Part shown: positions 12,143-24,700 of the stretch, in pieces
Numbering within the stretch: position 1 is the stretch's first letter
Layout: every line of letters begins with the position of its first letter
NCBI GenBank assembly: GCA_009746045.1
Contig: RPFO01000156.1
Span: 754,653 to 818,652, forward strand
Origin: Mesostigma viride
Taxonomy: Eukaryota > Streptophyta > Mesostigmatophyceae > Mesostigmatales > Mesostigmataceae
Direction: 5' to 3'
Length of the DNA stretch: 64,000 nucleotides
Notes under the pieces: generated by a model
What the model was told of the DNA's origin: nothing
Seen by the model: the letters and a program-made list of their open reading frames with translations, nothing else
Database searches by the model: none
Program-made: the position numbers and the translations under genes

Positions 12143-13486
12143 TTGGTATCGGAGGTTTCTACCTAGGTGTTGGTGATCTTGATAGTATTAGTTCACGGTT
12201 AACAATGGAATTCATGCCCGACCCAGAGAGGGTACGTTATGCTGTGTGTTCGGACAGTTTTTAGAGTGTGACTCATCCTTATGTGACAGTCTTGCTCTGA
12301 GAGCTGATTTGAGCTTACAAGTCTCTAACGTTTCCCCAGTCCGGCATGCGCGACCCATGGAGTGATGAGTAACCCGGAGACACAACCACCGTTATGAAGT
12401 AAGAGAGTTGAAGATGCAACCACATCTTTAGCAGCTCAACGGACGACCGGTGATGAAAGGGTTTGTTCATCTACTCCCAGACGTCAACTATTTGGATTCG
12501 TGCAATATTTCATAGACAAGCGTACTTACTTACGGGCTGTCGGCTGGCTGGCCGCATCGTGCTGAAGTCCGACCACCGCCCTGTCTGTCGTGGCTGCTGA
12601 CGCCGCAGTCTCCTCCTAGCTCCAAACATCTTTATATATTAGCATTACGCAAGTGTTGCTACGTTTCGAGCAGGGCAATGCGGAGTGTTGGTCCAGTAGC
12701 TCAGCAGGTCCGGCTCCAGAATCCTGCTAGGAGCTGTTTTTTTTTCCTGCCGGCTCTGTTTTCCGCCAGGCTGACATGGCGCTACGGGTTATGGCTGAGC
12801 CGACGCACTGTTGCTGCCGACGGCACCTATCACCCGGCTTCCGGGTTGCGGCTGCACGCACGACCACCACCGCGACCGCCTGACTACGTCGCTGTCTCAG
12901 GTTGTTTTTTTCCCGGTGCTGCTTTTCTTTGACGACATTGTTACGGTGTGGCTCAGGTTACACCTCGTGTCTTTTGAGGGTGGCTCCGGATGAGCGGACA
13001 GTAGGGATTCATGGCTGCCTTTCTTTTTGCATGGGCAGCCTACCCTAGCTGTTTAAGGACTGTGGCACGTTCTTAATTCACGCGTCGCCAAACATTTATT
13101 TCAGTTGTGAGGGAAACTCTTCCTTTTCTTGTTGAGCAACATGACAGTGGAGGCGTTCTAGGTGGAGCTTTGGTTCCTCCCACGTGGATGGTGGTTTGGT
13201 TTTGGTGGGGAGGAGAACAACGGCATCTGAGTTGTTCCCACTATCAACATGGTACTATGGAAAGGGCGAGCTCCCTAGGAGTTGTCCAGAGTGGTCCAGA
13301 TTGGTGGCAGCTACGTCTGGTTACCCTGAGCAATTTTTTGCGGGGGAGTGGACATCCTGGCTGTCTGCAATGTAATTTCCAGACGGCATCACACATGCCA
13401 GGGCAGAACAACAGCAGGTACGGGGTTTCCACTATCATACTTGGACAGCTGTGTCTAGTTACCCTGAGAAAATTTCTGCGGGGGAG

Positions 13487-13745
13487 TGGATATCCCAGGT
13501 CTGCCAAAGGGGTTGCCAGATGCTATCATGGAGGCACATGGCATGGTAGAAGCCACCACATCAGGGGACATCGGGATACCTGCAGTGGGTTGTCCCCAAA
13601 AGGGTATCACATGAGTTGGATATCCCAGGTCTGCCAAAGGGTTGCCAGATGCTATTATGGAGGCATATGGCATGGTAGATGCCACCACATCAGGGGGCAT
13701 CGGGATACCTGCAGTAGGTTGTCCCCCGGAGGGTATCACACAGGC
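13487..13745 (+). repeat. tandem repeat of about 131 bp inside the LTR element
   Basis: A segment that begins GGATATCCCAGGTCTGCCAA and ends in GGGTATCACA is present twice, at about 13488 and 13618. It contributes to the open frames seen on both strands here, which I do not regard as genes. Confidence 0.8.
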
Positions 13746-16700
13746 ACCCATGAGTTGCCAGGGGTCTCTTGCATGGGTTGCCCACTTGCCAGACGGTGTC
13801 CTTTGACACATGTTCCCAGAGGGGGTGGACCACTTGCTTGACAACGTCCCCTTACAAGTGGGGTGTGGGTCACTTGCCAGTTGGGGCCCTTACCTGCGCC
13901 AGACCATTGTGACCACACATTTACTTCTCCGAGGACATGATGGTTACCACTGCTTGTTGGCAGATGGCCCCTGTTGGGCCTAGGAGGTGCACTAGGACAG
14001 CAAGTATGGACACCAGGGCTGCTGTCATAGTTCTTATCTGTGAATATATCTGATATAGTTCTCAGATCAGAATTTTTGACACTGGGCAAGGCGCTTTTAG
14101 GCCCATTCTCTTGACTTTTGGGCAGTTGTGCTGGCTGTTGGACCACCTCAGTCTGTGGTTTGCCTACTAGGCAGTTTTTCTGAGTGCCATAGTGAAGGTT
14201 GCTGGCTCCTTCTTGCAGCTGATTGACGTTCAGTCCGGGAAGTTGACAGCATGTGGTCATTCTTCCAAGCAGCTTCTGGAGCCAGGCTCATTGGTGTCCG
14301 TTCCAGGCCTCCTTAAAGCCGCTTAGTCACTTCCCCATCGCGTGACCGGCGCAAGCAGCTAGTCTTGGTTGTCCAGTCAGGCAACCGCTGTGTTGACTAC
14401 CCACATGTGGGGGTGGTCCAACGCTGATTGGGCGTGGTGGCAGTAGCCTATTGGGGACTTGAGGCCAGTGGGGGATTGGTAACTTGTCAATGGCGGACAT
14501 GGTGCATGGAGGCGACGCTGGAGAGTATCCTGGTGGTTGACTAGTGCTGTTGGTGGTGACTGCAAGCACTCAATGGTGGAGACTTCATCAAGCACTGCAT
14601 GGTGGCCGCTGGGACTCTGGTGACTTGGGGACGCCCAAGTGACGCGTATCTGTAATGCTGGTGCCTGCTCCTGACGCTGTGTTGGGTCCTGCCTGCTGGT
14701 GGACATCAAGCCAGCCGTGTGCAGATGAGTAACCTCCTACCCTTGCTTTGCCCTGCTATGGACTTATCCTTGCTTGCATGGTGCCAGGATGGCTTGTTGT
14801 CTTGATAGTACACCATCCGCCCTTGAGCTGATTGCTTGCACAGCATGATGGTTGTATGAATAGGACTGCTTGCACGGGGGGTCTGGCATCATGTTTGCAT
14901 GGGTAGGATGTCCTTGTGGGTTGGATGATGGGCGGGATCAACGGAGCTACAACTGTGGGGCCGGCTGGAATCTTTGGCATGACAGTGATGACAATGGTGC
15001 CCACTCCGTTGCCTCTTAATTGAGGAGTTGGACTACTGGGTGCTGGGCGGGGGCTCACATGAGCTTAGAGGTGTGGGTTTGTTGAGGGACCCATTCAGCC
15101 CTTTACCACCCTTACAACCTGCCTCATATGCATCAGTATCCGTGGTACACTGACATTAATACCATTTGGCAGTCTACGTGGTTCACGAACATGGATACTA
15201 CCTTCCATGCTTTGACTAGGGGGACATTGTTCAGTCTACTTGCTAGGGCCCTGCCAAGCTGAGGGTGTATCTGTTTGATGACTGATGGCCTCATCCAGCA
15301 TACCCTTATGCTGCCCTACTTGTGCAACCTTGTCTTGGGCTCCTTCGATCCTAATGCCCACATTACCTTGCATGGTAGTGCCACCTGGATGGTTGCGGGG
15401 AGTGATGTTGTTGCTGGGGGCCCTGCCAAGCTTGAGCACATCAGTTGCCTGATTGGTGATTGCTTTCAGTTTGCTCTCAAGCTGCCCTGTATGCAACTCC
15501 GTCTTGGACACTTTGCTGTAGTGCCCATCCCATCTTTAGTCATGAGGTGCATAGGACGCCGTTATAGAGAGACCCTGCAGGCCACCAGTGGGTCAGTGGG
15601 CTGAGAGACAGGCCTCCCCCACCCTTCTATGGTTGGCTGGGCCTCTGTCCTTATGCGTATTCCATGGCGTTTGTTCCTGCTAGGTTATGCTGTCAATCTT
15701 GGGAAGTTGATACCAGGATTATTACAGCTTATTCTACGCAGAGGGGTGGAATTATTAGGCATGCTGGTAGTCTCCAGTTTACCAGTTATGCTGAGGGGGA
15801 TTTGTGTGGGGAGCAGGGCGTGCAGGGGATTGGGCTGCGTCTAAACCTTGCATGGGGTAGCGTGTGCTACGCTTTACCAGTTGGGGCATACCGTTCATAA
15901 TGCTGGTGAGGCATTACGGATCTTTTGCTATCCCTATCAAGGCTGTGGATGGTTTCCCAGGCATCTTATGGAGAAATAGTGTGCCTTGGCTCATAAAAAG
16001 CCACTGGCTATGGGTTGAGAGTACTAGCTACTAAGGAGATGTGGCTTTACCTCACTCTTACTCCTGTGGGTGCGACTGGAGGGGGGGAAATTTTGTTCTG
16101 GTGGGGAGGAGATCTATGAGGATCATAGCGTGGAGACACCTTGGGATTTCAGTTCATCTTTTCTGGGTCTCCTCATAGATCCCTGACTATCCTCATAGAA
16201 CCTGATGGTATCCTGGTTTCGCTGGCCATCGGTGGGCTATTTTGGCTGTGCTTTGTTGCATCTCCCCAACCTGCTGACGGGTACCCACTGGAGACAACCC
16301 TGTCCACGGCCTCATGGGCGTACTTCTGAGATAACCTTGCTCTTCATGAGGCGACCCTGTTGGCGACGTCTTCCTGCTGGATTGCTCCTGTCTCTTGGTG
16401 ACTGCACTTCCACCTGGGGCGCTGTTGACGTTTCCTCGTTCCAGTTTGCGTGGACTGCCGGGTGTCAGCGGGCCTTGGACTTGCTGCAGCAGAAGCTCAT
16501 GCCAGCCCTGTGTTAGGATTGAGCATTCTTGGCATCCATCCAGCCTGCTATGACCTGATGAGCCTTGGACCCTGGCAGCCCAAGTTAATTATGGGGGGTT
16601 GGCTGTATAGAGGGTTAGCCTTGCTACATGACACTCTGCTTCCTGCCCTGATCAAGCAGTGAGAGCTGTCAGTATTCATGGCATGGATCCCTGTGGATGA

Positions 16701-18122
16701 CCCGTTATCCCTGGGAATGTCAGGCTTGTCCTTCACCCGTGGACTCTAGCTGAGGGAGGGTGGTGTCCCAGAACCTGGAGTGGCCTCACCTTGTTTGGCT
16801 TAGGTGCCTTGACCCTGTTGACTCCTTCCTGGATTCATGTGGACTCATCGAATCTGACTGGGATCTGAGTTGAGTGGGATGGACTCTTGGGGGAGTTTGG
16901 TGGGACTAAGCTGAGATGACATCCAGATCTTGGTGACCAGCTTCTGAGGATAGTTGAGGGGATCTGAGCCTGGATGGCACATGGAGAGTGACTTCTGTGT
17001 TGTACCCCGACATATGACATATGGAGTTGTTCACCTAGGGCTTGATGCCTGGTATGATTAAGACGTGGTTCATGTATGCACACCAGCCTGTATGAGAGTG
17101 GCTCCCCTTTTTGTGGCTCATCTGCTGCATAGGATGTATGCATTGTCACCAGGACCTGAGTTTGATATGAGGCCTACTGAGGGGCAGGACATGCTAGCAG
17201 CCTTACCTGAGGCCTTGAAGGAGGCATTTACTCAGTTGCAGCCAGTGAGTATGGGAGAGGCTTCCTACAGGGAGCTGTTGGAGTTTCAGTTCAGAAGGGT
17301 GACTTTGATTTGGTTCCTTCTTTCTCCAGCTCAGCCAGAAGGTGTTTTCCTTTGGAGACTTCTACCTCTTTTGCAATCCCGGGTTGCCCAAGTACACTGT
17401 GGAACTTAGGGTCCGTCTGATGCCACTATGGGTGCTGGTGCCCTGATAGGTGCTAAGTGGTCTGTGGTCAAGACCTTTCTGCAGTTCTGGTGAGCGTACA
17501 GATCAGGGGTGAGCAGGCACAAGACGTCCTCTACTTGGGTGATGGACCCGGCGAGTCAGTCTGTGGTGCTCCTCTCCTGGGGCATGCTTCGCTATGCTGT
17601 CCAGATGGTGGCAGGGGCTACTGAGACTTGCATGGTGCTGAAGGTCAGCAGGAACTGGCCAGAGTTGGCCCACGTGGTGGGCAGTTTCCCATGTGTGGAC
17701 CCAATGGCAAGGTGGCCTGAATGGGGATTGGTATAGCCTGTGAGGAACAGGGCTGAGAAGGAAAGGGGGCTTTGGATTGTGGTGTGAGGGGGGGGATTCC
17801 AGGATGGATGATGGGGGGGCTCCATTCCAGTTCTGATGTTCCAGTCCGGAGTTCCAGAATTCCAGAATGATGACGGGATGACTTCCCGTATTGCTGTGAT
17901 TATCTGGGCTTGTAGTGGATAAGGATGTGACTTGTCTTCCTTAAGCACCTGTGACTAGATGTTTATGAGATAGGAGGCCCTGGCTTCAGGGATGTAAAAA
18001 CCCATCTGCTTGTCCCAAGAGATGGTGGACTTCCTGTTTATTGTTGTGTTGTTCTTGTGTAGGTTGTTGTTTATTCTTCTTGGCTTCTAGGAACTGGGAG
18101 TTCCTGTCTTGAGGGGGAGATA

Positions 18123-18823
18123 TGTAACAACCAAATGTTACATCCAAAGTTTTCCTACTGGTGACCTTATTATGAGTTCTTGGGGACAATTATTTGGATA
18201 GTTAGGAGGCTTCGACGTATGATTGATATTGGGCCTGCTGAGATCTGTCGAATTATTGTTCTACCCTCATTGGTCGTGGCCTGATCCACGTGGGGTACTT
18301 TGTATGGTTTAGTTCAGCCAGTCATAGATTCTCTTTAAGACTGTCGTACCTGGTGGATCTGGTTCCAGGTCACGGAGATTCTGTAGTGCTGGCCTTGTGC
18401 TGTGTTGTGGATTCTGAGGACAGGATCTTACCTTGAGTGATCCTCACTTTTGATTGGTTCTTTCGGGTTAGGGTTGAGCCGACTCTGCGTGCACGATGAC
18501 TTTTATACTGATTGTGGCGGCCGTGCATGTGTGCGTGTAAGAAAGCTAAAGCTATGGTGTAATTCAAGGGATTCCTTGTTTCATCAAACAAACAACCCTC
18601 GCTAAAAGTCAACTATAACTTCAACAGATAGTCGACTTGGATATAACATTGTCTGTTGTGTCTAACAAGGGTGGGGACTCATTCCCTTAACTGTTGAAGA
18701 TCCATCTTCATTGCTTCTCTGGACGTGAAGTTATCTGTCGCGACTCCAACCCAGGTATAAAGATCTTTTCACATCAATGTTGAAACTGAGGCTGTTGCAA
18801 ACACAACATTTTTAGTCGTTACA
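18123..18823 (+). repeat. 3' long terminal repeat, 701 bp
   Basis: Near-identical partner of 11442-12142, preceded by a purine-rich run and followed by the CATGT target duplication. Confidence 0.95.
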
Positions 18824-19640
18824 CATGTGAGCAGGGCATAATTAAGGAGCGCACGTGGGCAAGTGATCTGCATGATCATAGCCAGGACGTAGCATGGCTG
18901 TACGAGGACTAAGCTAAGGCTATGGCTGGTTGTGTACCGTGCGTGAGCGGTACAGTGTACGTGACTAGGTATGTTGGCAACGCTAGGCAAACATTCTAAG
19001 CATGGCTGCCATAGCGGCAGTGACTACCAATTGATACAAGCTAGGGCCGTATTAGGCAAGCTATTCTAGCCCGCTGGGGGCGACCGGGGCGTCCACGTAC
19101 ATCTTGTGGTTGATCATCAGGTCCCCGCCCCTCCAGTACACCTTGGGCTTCTGGGGGTCCTGCTTGTGGCGGAGGTATTCCGGCCACAGGTCGCGTCGCT
19201 GCTGCTGCTGGGCGGGGGTCAGGTCGTCGTCCAGCGTCCAGGTGAGCTAGGTCATGCAACCGCTTGCGACGAGAGAGGAGCCGCTGCTTGTCCTCACGGG
19301 AGGGGAACCTTGGTGAGCAGGACTGGTGGGGGATCGAGCCGCCTTTTCCCGTGAGTGGGGAAGGCGGTGGCACCCACGCAGTTCTACCTCACCTACCAGG
19401 CCCATGAGGGTAAGGAGCTGGTCCTTAAGCTCGTCGGCTTAAGGGAGGTTGACGTCTCACCTGGCTTCTGGGGGAAGCGACGCAGCACCACCCGACTGGG
19501 CAAGGACGATGGCGAGTGGGCCAAGGATGCCTGCTGGCCCAACTGTCATACAGGGGAGAACGGAGAGTGGAGATGGGGGTGGGTGCAGGGGAAGGTGGGG
19601 ATGGGGATGATTGCGAAATGAACGGCGGGGCGGGTGGGGA

Positions 19641-19800
19641 TGATGGGAATAAGTAAGTAAGCAAGTAAGTACTTGCGGGTCATGCGCATGGGCATGCCAC
19701 GGAGTACGTACTATGCTAATCTCATCAGAAAAAAAATGCACGAAAGTTACAAATATCGTATGTATCATACCCAAACCATGTAGTCACTAGGATGGGAATG
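19641..19800 (-). mobile_element. repeat B copy 1 with TTAC-repeat end
   Basis: About 150 bp that begin with AAGT repeats (TTAC on the minus strand) match 56384-56545 (same orientation) and 62571-62681 (opposite). Shared blocks include CATGCCACGGAGTA and ATGCTAATCTCAT. It looks like the 3' end of a retroposon with a short tandem-repeat tail. Confidence 0.65.
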
Positions 19801-20081
19801 GTGCTTTTCATATCGCGTGGAGCTTAATTGTCCTGCAAGCATAGGATGCGAGCCTGCCGCCTGCTCTGGGTATTCGGGGGTGATTGCGCAACGCAGAGGC
19901 GTAGGTAATCTAGCATGCGTTGTGTATTGCGAATCTGGCTGCTTAGAGCTATCGTGGCGCCTGATACTCTGGCGGAACAGCGGAAAGGCAACCAATAAGG
20001 GCGCGGGATGCGACCCGGAGCCGTCTGTCCGGCCAGCTAGCGTTGGACGATTCTAGACTGGTGGTGCGTTGGACGGAATTC

Positions 20082-20717
20082 GTTAATTAATTAAATAAAC
20101 TCGTGCCCCCGTTGGGGAGTCACGGAGCACCAGAGTGTATTCTGATCAGACACTCCGCAAAGGTGAAAACCTTTGCGTTCAGTGCCGGGCCGCGGAAAAC
20201 GCGGAAAACGCGATCTACAAATGAATCCGACCTGAATCGAACTGGGGACCTCTCGCACCAAATTTTGCTGACAATAGGACGGACGTCTCCGGTTACCATG
20301 GCATCGCCAACTTACACCTACAGTCATCCGCAAAATTTCTCCTGTCCGGGGAGTGATGCAAGCCTTTCGGATTTGGTACTAGATAAATCACTCGAGATCT
20401 GTGTGTAGGAGTACTACACACGTGTCTGCACGCGAGACTTGTTCAGTCTCGCACCGTGAGACGGGCTGAACACGGCTGAAACCTTCTCTCGAAGGGGGCG
20501 TAGCCGGTACTATCGAAATCAGAGTGTATCCCTGTATGTGCACAACAGGAAGAAAGGGCAGAGACCCCCTTTCTCCTTCATGCCAGAGGCATGGGCACAC
20601 AGCTGTAATCGGACACGATAGACGATCCGGCAAGTTCTGTGGGTGCAATAAGGCCCATGTGAGCATATCATAACAAGTAGTGTGGGCAAGTAATCTGATC
20701 ATTGCCAGGACGTAGCA
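20082..20717 (-). mobile_element. LINE-A copy 5, 5'-truncated, with 12-bp target duplication
   Basis: Only the 3' terminal part of the family is present: tail and hairpin at 20082-20140, then continuation at 20530-20717. It is bracketed by TGGACGGAATTC at 20070-20081 and 20718-20729. Severe 5' truncation plus a target duplication of this length is typical of target-primed reverse transcription. A SINE-like element has since inserted into it. Confidence 0.8.
20141..20519 (-). mobile_element. SINE-like element, copy 1
   Basis: A 379-bp insert sits in LINE-A copy 5 and is bracketed by the 10-bp duplication CAGAGTGTAT (20131-20140, 20520-20529). A second copy in the opposite orientation lies at 54302-54732. 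Read on the minus strand it carries a tRNA B-box-like TTCGATTC (here TTCGATTCAGG) and, about 75 bp upstream, an A-box-like GTGTAAGTTGG. The tRNA origin is inferred; no full cloverleaf folds by eye. Confidence 0.6.
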
Positions 20718-21061
20718 TGGACGGAATTCCCGGTCTGAAAAGCGGATTTTAAATCTCACGAATTACATGGAAGTGGGCTCGGGCACGTGACGCGGCGCTG
20801 TAAAATGGCTCGCAGAAAAGGAACCGAGGTGATTTGGCGCCGCATCGGTCGTGACGTTGTCTGCTCCGTTGGATCCGCATCTACGACGTTTGTGGGTTGT
20901 TTCGAAACCCGGTCGATGAGATTTGACGGAAAAGTCGCGAGTATGTAAGTGATCCTATTTCGACACATCGGTGAAAATCAATTCGGACCCTTAGGCCGTC
21001 TGATTGAAATTGAAAATGAAAATGATATTGAAATTGAATTCGGTCTCGTGCTAGTCAGTCA

Positions 21062-21066
21062 TTACA
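21062..21066 (-). terminator. candidate polyadenylation signal (TGTAA)
   Basis: This is the first TGTAA I find on the minus strand after the stop codon at 21794, implying a 3' UTR of about 0.73 kb. TGTAA is the usual poly(A) signal of chlorophycean algae. The distance makes the call tentative. Confidence 0.3.
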
Positions 21067-21793
21067 TTAGCCATGCCATGTTTCCAAACGTCCAAGAAAA
21101 CTGCACACGCAAAGGCAAAAATCCTTAGTTCTAACATCACTTTCAAATGTGCCGCGTGAACCAAACACCCACGTATGCCAGAAAACATCATGTATACTGT
21201 AGCGACGCGACGGTGGGGACAACGAATCCAGTGCCAAGCTCGGAAAGGCCGCAAAGGAGATCTGGCAACACAGGGTTCTGGTGTTCGGAGACAATATGAT
21301 CCAGCCGGTCCACGACCTGTTGGTAGAGCTTGTGCCAAGGGGCAGCACCGAACAGATGTGGGATCTGTAGAACAACACTAATGCAAACCAGCCACCACCC
21401 ACAAGTGCATGGGGGCCTACCACGGCCATTATCCTTTGACGGCTTGCTGCCTCCAGGCTTCTGGCCACAACCACGATTGACCATGGGGCTTGGCTGAGAG
21501 GCACCATCGGAGCATGGCTGGGACTCTTGAGGCGGGGTGCGGAAGCTAGCCAAGGCGGCACGCTCGCGACACGTGCGCATATAGCGCGCCTCGGGCGCAG
21601 ATGCCAGTACAAGCCCCCGTAGCTAAGGGTCCAGCGGCGTCCACAACAGGCCAGCCACCAGGAGTGCAAGGCAGGTCCCTAGAAACAGGTACGCCCCTGT
21701 CATTGCGATCCAGTCGTCCTGGCGCAAGGGCTGACCCTCTGGTGGGGGAGACGCCGGCGCCTGTGGCATCGTCCCCGCTGGCCAGGCACCTAG

Positions 21794-24700
21794 TCACGGG
21801 CTGACAGGCGCCACCATAGCGTCTCCCGACGCCATGCTCGAGCTGGCGACACGTGACCGCTTCCTGTACATGCTGAAGGGCCGCTCCGGCGCAAGTCCCA
21901 GGTCGCTGCTCGTCAGCCGCGCGCCCGTGATGCTGCTTCGCTTCTGGAAGATGCTGAACGGCCGCGCGGGCGGCAGAGCAAAATCCTGCGAGGAACCCAC
22001 GCTGGAGCTCATCACTCCCCGCCGCTTGCGGTAGAGGCTGTACGGCCGGTCGGGTGCCAACCCCAGGTCACTGTTCGTTAGGCGTGCACCTGTGATGCTG
22101 TTTCTTTTACGGAAGACGCTGAATGGCCTGGCGGGAGGCAGCAGAAACACACGTGATGAACGGTTGGAGCTGGCAATTGTTGACCGCTTCCGGTATAGGC
22201 TGTACGGCCGGTCGGGTGCCAGGCCCAGGTCACTGCTCGTTAGGCGTGCACCCGTGATGCTGTTTCTTTTCTGGAAGACGCTTAACGGCCTGGCGGGCGG
22301 CAGCAGAAACACCCGCGAAGACAGGCTAGACGCCGTAACCACCGGCCGCTTGCGGTAGACGCTGTATGGCCGTTCCGGAGCCAGCACCAGGGCCAGATCA
22401 GTGGTCGTCACCCCCCGGCCTGAAATCCTGGCCTTCCGCTGGAAGACGCTGAACGGCCTGGCGGGAGGCAGCAGAAACACCCGCGAAGACAGGCTAGACG
22501 CCGTAACCACCGGCCGCTTGCGGTAGACGCTGTATGGCCGTTCCGGAGCCAGCACCAGGGCCAGATCAGTGGTCGTCACCCCCCGGCCTGAAATCCTGGC
22601 CTTCCGCTGGAAGACGCTGAACGGCCTGGCGGGAGGCAGCAGAAACACCCGCGAAGACAAGCTAGACACCGTAACCACCGGCCGCTTGCGATAGACGCTG
22701 TGTGGCCGTTCCGGAGCAAGCGCCAGGGCCAGATCAGTGGTCGTCACCCCCCGGCCTGAAATCCTGGCCTTCCGCTGGAAGACGCTGAACGGCCTGGCGG
22801 GAGGCAGCAGAAACACCCGCGAAGACAAGCTAGACACCGTAACCACCGGCCGCTTGCGGTAGACGCTGTATGGCCGTTCCGGAGCAAGCGCCAGGGCCAG
22901 ATCAGTGGTCGTCACCCCCCGGCCTGAAATCCTGGCCTTCCGCTGGAAGGCGCTGAACGGCCTGGCGGGCGGCAGCAGAAAATCGCGCGATGAGAGGGTG
23001 AACCCTGCCACTGCTGATCGCTTCCGGTAGACGCTGTACGGGCGCTCGGGCGGGAGCATGAGGGCAAAGTCCCTGGCCGAGAGCCCCTTGCCTGCGATCC
23101 TGGTCTTCCTCTGGAAGACGCTAAGAGGTCTCGCAGGCGGCAGCAAATACTCGGATGACAAGAGGGTCGAGCTCGTGAAGGTTGGTCGTTTCCGGTACAC
23201 ACTGTGCGGCCGCTCAGGTGCCATCGGAAGGTCCCTGGACGAAAACCCGGACCCTGGCCCCGCCAGCCGCTTGAGCAAGACACTGGGCGAGGTAGCTGGG
23301 GTGGTGGGGGCGTCCAACCGCGCCGCGCCAGGGGAGATGTTAAATGGCCGCTTCTTGTACTCGCTGTAGGGGCGTGCGGGGGGCAGGCTGAGCGCTGCAT
23401 TTACCATGTCGCCCAGGATCGTGGACGGGCGGGGGATGGCATGGTCCTGGGACGGGGGGGAAGGGGGGAGGGGCGGAGCCCATGAGGCAGAGGCGGCGGC
23501 GGTTGGGGGTGCTGGCTTCTTGCCAAAGATGCTGTCGGGTCGGACGGGGGACCCTGGGAACGCAGCCTGGGCCGGCGGCTCCTCGCGGGTATCCTGTGGG
23601 AGGGGCCAAGTGGCAGAGGGATGATGACAGGTGGCGGAGGCCAGCATGGGATTGGGAGAAAGAAATCGTCAAATTACTTTACGGGGTCAAAGTTTACAGC
23701 CATGTGCTTTTGGAAGCTCCAAGGAAACGTAGCAAGGGGGGTTCTTCTTAGTCACATAACATAGCAATCATATCTCTTGTTCATGATATAACATCGCAAG
23801 GGGATTTCTTGTTAGCGACATAACACCGCAAGGGGATGTTTTTGTTAGTGACACAACGTACCAAGGGGGTTTCTTGTTAGTCACATTACATGTGTACAAG
23901 CCAGGGAGTGCTTGACAACGCTCACGTCCCACCCAAATGGGAAGCACTTGGCTAATCAACTAACTCGCTACTCAACGCAATTACATGGCATCCTGTAAAA
24001 AATTGTTGTTGCCAAGTCAATGGTGCAGGCAGGCAGAAAAAAATTGCTCACAGTAAGCCGCAGTGGCCAATCGACCCACCCACCCAGTCACCCACCCACC
24101 CACCCACCCACCCACCCACCCGCCCGCCCGCCCGCCTGCCCGCCCGCCCGCCCGCCCGCCCGCCCGCCCGCCCGCCCGCCCGCCCGCCCGCCCGCCGCCC
24201 GCCCGCCGCCCGCCGCCCCCGCCCGCCCGCCCGCCCGCCCGCCCGCCCGCCCGCCCGCCGCCCACCCACCCACCCACCCACCCACCCACCCACCCATCTG
24301 CAGTCCTGCTAATTGTCAACCCACCCATTAAGGGCATGGATAGTGCCGTCTATGCACACACCGCTGTCTCGGCATTCCCGTATGGCGTCATGAAAAACTG
24401 CTGCAAACATAAGAGAATGGGCTCAAGCAGATGCACACCTATGCACAATCCATGGCTGGATCACATGGGCAATCACAAGTAATCACCGGGTCAACCACCT
24501 GGGCAATCACCTGGGCACTTGCTGTGTTACTCACCGGCGCTGTCATCGGCCTCTTCTTGTACACAGACAGCGGGCGTGGCGGCGGCGCGGGCAGGGCCGC
24601 CGATGGGGATGCCCCATCCACCATGGCAGCACTGCTTAGGCTAGGGCGCCTCTTCTTGTAGATCGAGAAAGGGCGCGGAGGAGCACTGGGCGTGATGACA

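Larger units (their letters stand above)
11442..18823 (+). mobile_element. LTR retrotransposon, Ty3/Gypsy-like, broken or non-autonomous
   Basis: Two 701-bp long terminal repeats bound a 5.98-kb interior. They begin with TG, end with CA and are flanked by a 5-bp target duplication CATGT (11437-11441, 18824-18828). Just inside the 5' LTR, TTGGTATCGGAGG resembles the initiator-Met tRNA primer site of plant elements. A purine-rich run precedes the 3' LTR near 18107-18120. The interior has no long gag-pol frame and looks heavily broken. A short plus-strand stretch near 16430-16515 recalls the reverse transcriptase to RNase H connection of Ty3/Gypsy pol. The LTRs are almost identical, so the insertion is recent. 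It sits inside a LINE-A copy. Confidence 0.85.
11222..19497 (-). mobile_element. LINE-A copy 4, split by an LTR retrotransposon
   Basis: Two parts of one minus-strand copy flank the LTR element: 11222-11441 (TTAA tail, hairpin, start of the 3' UTR) and 18824-19497 (rest of the 3' UTR and ORF1 C-terminus). Without the insert the two parts read on exactly as copy 3 does (cccatgtgagca). The match to copy 3 ends at about 19497, which is the 5' truncation point. The LINE-A insertion is therefore older than the LTR element. Confidence 0.8.

Noticed and set aside
13107-13841. 244-codon frame in the LTR element as a gag candidate
   Set aside because: It overlaps an internal tandem repeat, has no capsid or zinc-knuckle pattern, and similar frames run on the other strand.
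21067-21669. 200-codon minus-strand frame downstream of the R-P-x-S gene
   Set aside because: It lies where that gene's 3' UTR is expected, overlaps other frames of similar length, and shows no domain.
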